DNA of 5,742 nt from assembly GCA_964565165.1 (NCBI GenBank), contig CAZMDJ010000061.1:1-5742 (forward strand), written 5' to 3'. The notes under the pieces were generated by a model. The model was given only the letters and a program-made list of their open reading frames with translations, made no database searches and was not told the origin of the DNA. This DNA is from ZLKRG08 sp964565165 (GTDB taxonomy: Bacteria > Actinomycetota > Actinomycetes > Nanopelagicales > Nanopelagicaceae). Positions 1 through 5,208 of this stretch are shown piece after piece (position 1 is the stretch's first letter; each line of letters begins with the position of its first letter). A program made the translations under genes and the position numbers.

Positions 1-1250
1 TCGATATTGGCCTTGCGATCTGTGAAGATATTTGGCAGAACCGCGGTCCGGTGGCAGAGCTTGCCGATCGAAACGTTGGTTTAGTTGTCGTTCCAAACGG
101 CTCCCCATATGAGCGCAATAAAGATGACGCCCGCCTTGCTTTGGTTCAGGAACGCGCCCGCGGTTTTAAGGCGGCCCTTGCTTACGTCAATATGACCGGC
201 GGCCAAGATGATTTGGTTTTCGATGGCGATTCAATTGTCGTTGATGCATCGGGCGAAGTATTGATGCGCACTAAGCAATTCGAAGATCAATTAGCAATTC
301 ATGATTTAACTCTGCCGCTTGGTACTTCAAATCCAGATGTAGTGATTTCTGAAGAGAACGTTGCAACCGTAGGCACCATGCACGGTGGCATCGCGCAACG
401 CAAAGATGATTTAGCTGAAATCTGGGAAGCGCTAAAAGCAGGCCTTCGTGATTATGTAAATAAGAATGGTTTTAAATCGGTCGTACTTGGCTTATCTGGC
501 GGAATTGATTCTGCACTTGTTGCATCAATCGCCGTTGATGCCATCGGTGCCGAGAATGTTTATGGCGTTGGCCTTCCAAGTAAGTACTCATCTGATCATT
601 CGATTTCAGATGCAGAGGATTTAGCAAAGCGCACCGGTCTTAATTGGCGCATCGTTCCGATCGAACCGATGGTCAATGAATTTGTAAATAATTTGGGGCT
701 TACTGGCCTTGCAGAAGAGAACGTACAAGCGCGAGTTCGTGGCACAACTTTGATGGGTATTTCTAATCAAGAGGGACATTTAGTTTTAGCTACCGGCAAT
801 AAGTCAGAGCTAGCGGTTGGTTATTCAACAATGTACGGAGATGCAGTTGGTGGCTTTGCTCCAATCAAAGATATTTATAAGACTCAAGTTTGGGAACTTG
901 CTAGATGGCGAAATGAATTGGCGATCTACTTTGATCAGACTCCACCAATTCCAGTTAATTCAATCGATAAAGAGCCTTCTGCAGAGTTACGTCCTGATCA
1001 GAAAGATACTGATTCGCTACCGGATTATTTATTGCTAGATCAGCTATTGGTTCGTTATGTAGATGGCGATGAAGGTGCGGCATCTTTGATTGCTGGCGGC
1101 TTTAGCCATGACCTGGTTAATCGTGTGATTACCTTGGTCGACCGCGCCGAATATAAGCGCCGCCAATATCCGCCTGGAACAAAGATTTCAGCCCGCGCAT
1201 TTGGTAAAGATCGCCGCCTGCCGGTGACTTCACGCTGGAAAGAGCGCTAA
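1..1250 (+). CDS. nadE: Glutamine-dependent NAD+ synthetase, 5'-truncated by the window edge
   Basis: This cytosolic enzyme makes NAD+ by amidating deamido-NAD+ (nicotinic acid adenine dinucleotide) with ATP, using ammonia released from glutamine by its own nitrilase-type domain. The frame is open from base 3, so the GTG at 51 is an internal Val codon and not a start. Bases 18-35 read ICEDIW, placing the expected glutaminase nucleophile Cys at 21-23. The rest of the glutaminase domain follows (PNGSPY, NMTGGQDDLVFDG). The synthetase domain carries the ATP-pyrophosphatase loop SGGIDS (495-512), TGNKSE (792-809) and the family C-terminal tail RAFGKDRRLPVTSRW, ending at TAA 1248-1250. About 415 residues are visible. 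The full protein is probably 540-570 residues, the shorter form of the family, so roughly 150 residues lie upstream. The Lys and Glu of the glutaminase triad are not in view. Both visible domains look intact. Confidence 0.96.
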   Translation, partial: DIGLAICEDIWQNRGPVAELADRNVGLVVVPNGSPYERNKDDARLALVQERARGFKAALAYVNMTGGQDDLVFDGDSIVVDASGEVLMRTKQFEDQLAIHDLTLPLGTSNPDVVISEENVATVGTMHGGIAQRKDDLAEIWEALKAGLRDYVNKNGFKSVVLGLSGGIDSALVASIAVDAIGAENVYGVGLPSKYSSDHSISDAEDLAKRTGLNWRIVPIEPMVNEFVNNLGLTGLAEENVQARVRGTTLMGISNQEGHLVLATGNKSELAVGYSTMYGDAVGGFAPIKDIYKTQVWELARWRNELAIYFDQTPPIPVNSIDKEPSAELRPDQKDTDSLPDYLLLDQLLVRYVDGDEGAASLIAGGFSHDLVNRVITLVDRAEYKRRQYPPGTKISARAFGKDRRLPVTSRWKER

Positions 1251-1263
1251 TTAAGTAAACCTT

Positions 1264-1295
1264 TTAACACGGACGAAACATTGGTTTCGTAGAGT
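1264..1295 (+). promoter_or_regulatory. Possible leaderless promoter for glnA
   Basis: TAGAGT (1290-1295) fits the actinobacterial TANNNT -10 pattern and ends 6 bases before the glnA ATG, so transcription could begin at or next to the start codon. A -35-like TTAACA (1264-1269, 5 of 6 to TTGACA) lies 20 bases upstream, which is longer than the usual 16-19. The competing reading is that AGAG (1291-1294), 7 bases before the ATG, is a weak Shine-Dalgarno in an mRNA started further upstream or read through from nadE. The sequence alone does not decide between them. Confidence 0.35.
1273..1290. promoter_or_regulatory. Perfect 7-bp inverted repeat upstream of glnA (operator or hairpin)
   Basis: ACGAAAC (1273-1279) and GTTTCGT (1284-1290) are exact reverse complements separated by ATTG. 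The dyad fills most of the nadE-glnA gap. If the TAGAGT box is the glnA -10, the dyad sits in the promoter spacer, as an operator would. If the transcript starts upstream, it would form a small hairpin abutting the glnA ribosome binding region. As a terminator it is weak: the stem is AT-rich and only a TTTT run follows, 4 bases later. Confidence 0.5.
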
Positions 1296-1301
1296 TTTGG
1301 C

Positions 1302-2597
1302 ATGACTTCCCGCCAGATCGAATTCGTAATGCGCACGGTTGAAGAGCGCAATATCCGTTTCGTACGTCTTTGGTTTACCGACGTACTTGGATTCTTAAAA
1401 TCTGTTGCAATCTCTCCGGCAGAGCTTGAAGCTGCATTCGAAGAGGGAATCGGATTCGATGGTTCTTCGATCGAAGGTTATGCCCGCCAAACTGAATCAG
1501 ATATGTTGGCAAAGCCAGATCCAAATACATTCTCAATCTTGCCTTGGCGCACTGAAGCACCTGGCGCTGCTCGTATGTTCTGCGACATCGTGATGCCAGA
1601 TGGTTCGCCGTCACCAGCTGATCCACGACAAGTTTTACGTCGAACACTTTCTAAAGTTTCTGACCTTGGATTTACCGCTTACGTGCATCCAGAGATTGAG
1701 TTCTTCTTATTTAAAGAGCCACCAACTCCTGGCAAGAAGCCAGAGCCAGTTGATTACGCAGGATATTTCGACCATACCCCAAACATGATTGGCCACGATT
1801 TCCGTCGCGCAGCAATCACAATGTTAGAAGCGATGGGTGTATCAGTTGAATTTAGCCATCATGAAGGCGCACCTGGTCAGCAGGAAATCGATCTGCGTTA
1901 TGCAGATGCCTTATCAACTGCAGATAACATCATGACTTTCCGTCATGTTGTTAAAGAGGTCGCGCTAGAACAAGGTTTCTATGCCTCATTTATGCCAAAG
2001 CCATTTACTGAGTATCCAGGCTCTGCGATGCACACTCACGTTTCACTATTTAAAGATGATGTAAATGTTTTCTACGACGGTGGACTTCCGTACAACCTTT
2101 CAAAGACCGGCCGTTCATTTATCGCTGGAATTTTGAAGCACACTCCAGAGATCACTGCAGTTACTAATCAATGGGTAAATTCTTACAAGCGTTTACATGG
2201 CGGCGGAGAAGCGCCAAATCTAATTAACTGGGGACCATCAAATCGCCGTTCATTAATTCAGATTCCGATGTTTAAGCCAAATAAAGAGAACTCAACTCGT
2301 ATTGAATTCCGTGCACCGGATTCAGCATGTAATCCATATCTTGCATATGCAGTGATGCTTGCAGCAGGTATTGATGGCGTGACCAACGAGCTAGAACTTC
2401 CGGATAACTATCCAGCGCAGGAGATGCCTCAGAATCTCAATGAGGCGACTGCGATCATGGAGAAGAGCCAATTGGTTCAGGAAACTTTAGGTGAGCATGT
2501 ATTTGATTATGTGCTGCGTAATAAGAAGGCGGAATGGTCTGAATATGCGCGCCAGGTATCAGCATTTGAACTAGATAGACATTTACCTGTTCTCTAA
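1302..2597 (+). CDS. glnA2: Type I glutamine synthetase, GlnA2-like, without a recognisable adenylylation motif
   Basis: The 431-residue protein is a class I glutamine synthetase (glutamate + ATP + NH3 to glutamine) closest in sequence to actinobacterial GlnA2. The N-terminal beta-grasp domain has FDGSSIEG (52-59, Asp53 at the ammonium site). The catalytic domain keeps the metal and substrate residues: Glu131 and Glu133 in HPEIEFF, Glu188 in HHEGAPGQQEID, Glu195, His244 in GSAMHTH, flap Glu303 in GGGEAP, and Glu335 in RIEFRAPDSACNPY. The NLYDLPPEE adenylylation motif of GlnA1 enzymes is absent. The equivalent stretch (residues about 361-378) is short, so GlnE-type control is unlikely. Some streptomycete GlnA2/GlnA3 homologues glutamylate polyamines rather than ammonia. 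The retained Asp53 and Ser55/Ser56 suit ammonium use, but substrate cannot be settled here. ATG 1302 gives the usual N-terminus (RQIEFVMRTVEERNIRFVRL). The gene lies 51 bases after nadE. Confidence 0.95.
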   Translation: MTSRQIEFVMRTVEERNIRFVRLWFTDVLGFLKSVAISPAELEAAFEEGIGFDGSSIEGYARQTESDMLAKPDPNTFSILPWRTEAPGAARMFCDIVMPDGSPSPADPRQVLRRTLSKVSDLGFTAYVHPEIEFFLFKEPPTPGKKPEPVDYAGYFDHTPNMIGHDFRRAAITMLEAMGVSVEFSHHEGAPGQQEIDLRYADALSTADNIMTFRHVVKEVALEQGFYASFMPKPFTEYPGSAMHTHVSLFKDDVNVFYDGGLPYNLSKTGRSFIAGILKHTPEITAVTNQWVNSYKRLHGGGEAPNLINWGPSNRRSLIQIPMFKPNKENSTRIEFRAPDSACNPYLAYAVMLAAGIDGVTNELELPDNYPAQEMPQNLNEATAIMEKSQLVQETLGEHVFDYVLRNKKAEWSEYARQVSAFELDRHLPVL

Positions 2598-2605
2598 TTT
2601 AAACT
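2576..2605 (+). promoter_or_regulatory. Predicted promoter of the leuA leader transcript
   Basis: TAGACA (2576-2581, 5 of 6 to TTGACA) and TAAACT (2600-2605, 4 of 6 to TATAAT and a full TANNNT) are separated by 18 bases. The -35 lies inside the last codons of glnA and the -10 just after its stop. Transcription would begin near 2611-2613, only a few bases before the leader ATG at 2615. The leader peptide would then be leaderless or nearly so, in keeping with the lack of a Shine-Dalgarno sequence in front of it. It would give leuA its own transcription unit apart from glnA. Confidence 0.55.
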
Positions 2606-2614
2606 AGCCACACA

Positions 2615-2659
2615 ATGCGTGCAGTACTCCTACTTAGCTGCCGTGGCGGGGCCAACTAA
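2615..2659 (+). CDS. leuA leader peptide with three consecutive Leu codons
   Basis: This 14-codon reading frame encodes MRAVLLLSCRGGAN and stops at TAA 2657-2659. The Leu codons are CTC, CTA and CTT at 2627-2635, three different codons in a row. Placement between a promoter and the leuA ribosome binding site, just ahead of an RNA structure, marks it as a sensor of charged tRNA-Leu rather than a functional protein. No Shine-Dalgarno is visible, and the predicted transcription start is within a few bases of the ATG. The stop codon falls in the loop of the following hairpin, so ribosome position on this frame should directly affect folding. The peptide is too short to recognise by homology. The call rests on codon content and position. 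Confidence 0.85.
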   Translation: MRAVLLLSCRGGAN

Positions 2660-2697
2660 CCGGCCTTTCCCGTCGCGGTGTGTTTTGCATTGCCGGT
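2639..2697 (+). promoter_or_regulatory. leuA leader RNA: stem-loop with pseudoknot helix
   Basis: Bases 2640-2650 (GCCGTGGCGGG) pair without a break with 2669-2679 (CCCGTCGCGGT), including three G-U wobbles; U2639-G2680 can add one more. An optional inner helix pairs 2651-2653 with 2662-2664. The loop segment ACCGGC (2659-2664) is also perfectly complementary to GCCGGT (2692-2697) downstream, which gives an H-type pseudoknot that competes with the inner helix. The leader stop codon overlaps the start of this loop segment. From memory, a conserved pseudoknot upstream of leuA (called a LEU element) was reported in Actinobacteria from comparative analysis, and this fits. The run after the stem (TGTTTTGCATT) is a poor U-tract, so control at translation is more likely than intrinsic termination. 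Confidence 0.75.
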
Positions 2698-2721
2698 AAA
2701 AAATCCAACCGAGAGCAAAAC

Positions 2722-2726
2722 AGGAG
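2722..2726 (+). promoter_or_regulatory. leuA ribosome binding site, complementary to the leader Leu codons
   Basis: AGGAG (2722-2726) lies 11 bases before ATG 2738 in an A-rich, otherwise unstructured stretch. It supports 2738 as the leuA start over the in-frame GTG at 2678, which sits inside the leader stem. AGGAGT (2722-2727) is exactly complementary to ACTCCT (2626-2631), which covers the first two leader Leu codons, so the site could be masked. A second purine patch (AGAAG, 2729-2733) is only 4 bases from the ATG. Confidence 0.7.
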
Positions 2727-2737
2727 TCAGAAGCAAA

Positions 2738-4453
2738 ATGAATTTTCCAAATCAAACCCCAAGTTCAATGTCCTTTGGACGTTACTCATCATTTATTCCG
2801 GTCGATTTAACAGACCGCACTTGGCCAACAAAGCAGATCACCAAGGCGCCTAAGTGGTGCAGCGTTGATCTACGTGATGGCAATCAGGCGCTTATCGATC
2901 CGATGGATACTCCGCGCAAACTTGCGATGTTTAATTTACTAGTTGCAATGGGTTACAAAGAGATTGAAGTTGGTTTCCCATCTGCATCTCAGACCGATTT
3001 CGATTTCGTTCGAAAGATTATCGAAGAAGGCTTAATTCCTGATGATGTAACTATCCAGGTTTTAACCCAAGCTCGTGAATCCTTAATTAAGCGCACTTAC
3101 GAATCGCTAAAAGGCGTCAAGAACGCGATTGTTCACGTCTACAACTCAACTTCAACTCTGCAACGTCGAGTGGTATTTGGTTTAGATAAAGAGGGCATCA
3201 AGAAGATTGCCCAAGAAGGCGCGGAACTTTGCTTAAAGTTAAAAGACACTCTTCCTGGTTCGAATATCAGCTTTGAATACTCACCAGAGTCATATACCGG
3301 AACTGAATTGGAATTTGCGTTAGAAGTTTGCAACGCAGTTAATGCAATCTGGCAGCCATCTCCGTCATGGAAATCAATCATGAACCTTCCAGCGACTGTT
3401 GAAATGGCAACCCCAAATGTTTATGCTGATTCAATTGAATGGATGAGCCGCAACTTAAATAATCGCGATTCTGTAATCATTTCACTTCATCCGCATAATG
3501 ATCGCGGTACTGGCGTGGCAGCTGCAGAACTTGGTTATTTAGCGGGCGCAGATCGCATTGAAGGAACGTTATTTGGTAACGGCGAACGTACCGGCAACGT
3601 ATGTTTAGTAACGCTTGGTTTAAATATGTTTAGCCACGGCATTGATCCAGAGATTGATTTCTCAAATATCGATGAGATCCGCCGAACTGTTGAATATGCA
3701 AACCAATTAAAAGTTCCAGAGCGCCATCCATACGGCGGAGATTTAGTCTTTACTGCATTTAGTGGTTCACACCAGGATGCAATCAAGAAGGGCTTTGATC
3801 ACCTTGAGAAAGATGCAAAGGCTGCTGGAAAAGCTGTTGATGATTTCACTTGGGGAGTTCCTTACTTACCGATCGATCCAAAAGATATTGGTCGTTCATA
3901 TGAAGCGGTTATCCGCGTTAATAGCCAGTCCGGTAAGGGTGGCGTTGCATATCTGATGAAGACCGAACATCAATTAGATCTTCCACGTCGTCTGCAGATT
4001 GAATTCTCTAAGGTGGTTCAAGCAAAGACAGATAACGAAGGTGGAGAAGTTTCAGCTAAGGCGCTCTGGGAAATTTTCGAAGATGAATATCTTCCAACCG
4101 ATACTGCACCTTGGGGTCGTTTCCGTCTTAAGGGCGTATCAACCTCATCTTCACTTGGCGAAGATGTAAAGATTGAAGTTCAAATTACTGATCGTGGTGA
4201 GATGCAGAATCTAAAGGCAACTGGTAACGGTCCAGTCTCAGCATTCTGCAATGCGCTAACTTCATATGGAGTAGATGTGCGAGTTCTTGATTATCTAGAG
4301 CATGCGCTTTCTGCAGGCGGAGATGCGAAAGCAGCCGCTTACTTAGAGTGCGCAATCGAAGGTGAAGTTTTCTGGGGCGTCGGAATCGACCCAAACACCA
4401 CGACTGCATCACTAAAAGCGATCGTTTCCGCTATCAATCGCGCTATTCGCTAA
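2738..4453 (+). CDS. leuA: 2-isopropylmalate synthase
   Basis: LeuA condenses acetyl-CoA with 2-ketoisovalerate to 2-isopropylmalate, the committed step of leucine synthesis, in the cytosol. From ATG 2738 the protein has 571 residues, typical of the long actinobacterial form. The N-terminal TIM barrel has VDLRDGNQAL (43-52, Arg46 and metal ligand Asp47), EVGFPSASQTDFDF (77-90), EYSPESYTGTE (180-190), the metal ligands His251 and His253 in HPHND (251-255), and GNGERTGN (280-287). A linker region with SQSGKGGVAY follows, then a C-terminal regulatory domain (about 440-571) with GNGPVSAF and HALSAGGDAKAAAYLE, which should bind leucine for feedback inhibition. The repeat insert seen in the Mycobacterium tuberculosis protein is absent. 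A longer reading from GTG 2678 is rejected because it lies in the leader structure. Synthesis is probably controlled by the leader, and activity by leucine. Confidence 0.97.
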   Translation: MNFPNQTPSSMSFGRYSSFIPVDLTDRTWPTKQITKAPKWCSVDLRDGNQALIDPMDTPRKLAMFNLLVAMGYKEIEVGFPSASQTDFDFVRKIIEEGLIPDDVTIQVLTQARESLIKRTYESLKGVKNAIVHVYNSTSTLQRRVVFGLDKEGIKKIAQEGAELCLKLKDTLPGSNISFEYSPESYTGTELEFALEVCNAVNAIWQPSPSWKSIMNLPATVEMATPNVYADSIEWMSRNLNNRDSVIISLHPHNDRGTGVAAAELGYLAGADRIEGTLFGNGERTGNVCLVTLGLNMFSHGIDPEIDFSNIDEIRRTVEYANQLKVPERHPYGGDLVFTAFSGSHQDAIKKGFDHLEKDAKAAGKAVDDFTWGVPYLPIDPKDIGRSYEAVIRVNSQSGKGGVAYLMKTEHQLDLPRRLQIEFSKVVQAKTDNEGGEVSAKALWEIFEDEYLPTDTAPWGRFRLKGVSTSSSLGEDVKIEVQITDRGEMQNLKATGNGPVSAFCNALTSYGVDVRVLDYLEHALSAGGDAKAAAYLECAIEGEVFWGVGIDPNTTTASLKAIVSAINRAIR

Positions 4454-4463
4454 CTAGTACCGA

Positions 4464-4469
4464 TAACTT
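4464..4469 (+). promoter_or_regulatory. Possible -10 box for leaderless recO
   Basis: TAACTT (4464-4469) matches TANNNT and ends 7 bases before the recO GTG, which would put the transcription start at or beside the start codon. No Shine-Dalgarno is visible in the bases before the GTG (ATCCCTC). No convincing -35 hexamer is seen about 17 bases upstream, so this is tentative. Read-through from leuA across the 23-base gap is the alternative. Confidence 0.35.
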
Positions 4470-4476
4470 ATCCCTC

Positions 4477-5208
4477 GTGAGTTTGTATCGCGATGAGGCA
4501 ATTGTGCTGCGTACCCAGAAATTGGGTGAGGCAGATCGAATCATCACGTTATTAACTCGCGAACATGGACGAGTACGTGGCGTCGCCAAAGGTGTTCGTC
4601 GCACTAAATCTAAATTTGGCGCACGCCTCGAACCGGGTTCGCATATTGATATTCAACTTTATACCGGTCGAACTTTTGACACGGTCACTCAAGTCGAATC
4701 AATCTTTAATTATGGCGAAGCGCTAACTGAAGATTATTCGCGCTGGACAATTGCCGGCGCAATCCTTGAAGCAGCAGAACGTTTTACTTCTCACGAACAC
4801 GAACCTGCGTTACAAGAATTTAAATTGGTAACAGGCGCGATGAAAGCTTTAGCCGATAATAAATATGAAGCTTCAATGATTCTGGATGCATACCTACTTC
4901 GTTCATTAGCAGTTGGCGGATACGCGCCTTCATTAGTTAATTGCTCGAAATGCGATGCGCCAGGTCCGCACCGTTACTTCTCGTTAGTTGGTGGTGGATC
5001 GGTTTGTGCAGATTGCAGACCAAGTGCATCTGCGACTCCGGCACCTGAAACTCTTAAATTAATGTCAGATTTAATAAGTGGTGATTGGGAAAGCGCGATG
5101 GAATCCGAACTTCGCAATCGTCGCGAAGCAAATGGTTTAATTGCGGCCTACTTACAGTGGCACCTTGAACGAGGTCTACGTAGTTTGCAATTAGTGGAGC
5201 GTGCATGA
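4477..5208 (+). CDS. recO: DNA repair protein RecO
   Basis: RecO works with RecR (and RecF) to load RecA onto SSB-coated single-stranded DNA and can anneal complementary strands in recombinational gap repair. The 243-residue protein has the N-terminal OB-fold (about 1-80) with the hallmark LYRDEAIVLRTQKLGEADRI start and GRVRGVAKGVRRTKSKFG, a basic DNA-binding stretch. A helical domain follows, with a Zn-binding motif of four cysteines: Cys156 and Cys159 (CSKC), Cys177 and Cys180 (CADC). Length is normal for the family. The GTG start gives the conserved N-terminus directly, and nothing upstream in frame fits better. The stop overlaps the uppS start (ATGA), so the two are probably co-translated; recO next to uppS is a familiar actinobacterial arrangement. 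Confidence 0.95.
   Translation: MSLYRDEAIVLRTQKLGEADRIITLLTREHGRVRGVAKGVRRTKSKFGARLEPGSHIDIQLYTGRTFDTVTQVESIFNYGEALTEDYSRWTIAGAILEAAERFTSHEHEPALQEFKLVTGAMKALADNKYEASMILDAYLLRSLAVGGYAPSLVNCSKCDAPGPHRYFSLVGGGSVCADCRPSASATPAPETLKLMSDLISGDWESAMESELRNRREANGLIAAYLQWHLERGLRSLQLVERA
5196..5199 (+). promoter_or_regulatory. uppS ribosome binding site inside recO
   Basis: GGAG (5196-5199, within GTGGAG) lies 5 bases before ATG 5205, inside the last codons of recO. It fixes the uppS start and, with the 4-base ATGA overlap, points to translational coupling. Confidence 0.65.

Noticed and set aside
51..53. GTG at 51 as a start of nadE
   Set aside because: The frame is open upstream to the window edge and encodes the ICEDIW glutaminase motif, so this is an internal Val codon.
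817..1038. Plus-strand open frame of 73 codons within nadE
   Set aside because: Out of frame with the conserved synthetase domain; composition is that of a frame shadow.
1375..1647. Minus-strand open frame of 90 codons opposite glnA
   Set aside because: It is antisense to the conserved glutamine synthetase N-terminal domain and has no independent support.
2639..2690. Leader stem as an intrinsic terminator
   Set aside because: The stem is strong, but the following bases (TGTTTTGCATT) are not a good U-tract, and the loop pairs downstream as a pseudoknot. Termination remains possible but is not the better reading.
2678..2737. In-frame GTG at 2678 that would extend LeuA by 20 residues
   Set aside because: The GTG lies in the 3' arm of the leader stem, the added residues are not LeuA-like, and AGGAG at 2722-2726 supports ATG 2738.
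3139..3786. Two minus-strand open frames opposite leuA (3139-3381 and 3535-3786)
   Set aside because: Both are antisense to well-conserved LeuA barrel sequence and show no ribosome binding site or protein motif; they are coding shadows.
4454..4476. Terminator between leuA and recO
   Set aside because: The 23-base gap has no stem of useful length; only the short palindrome ACTAGT is seen.
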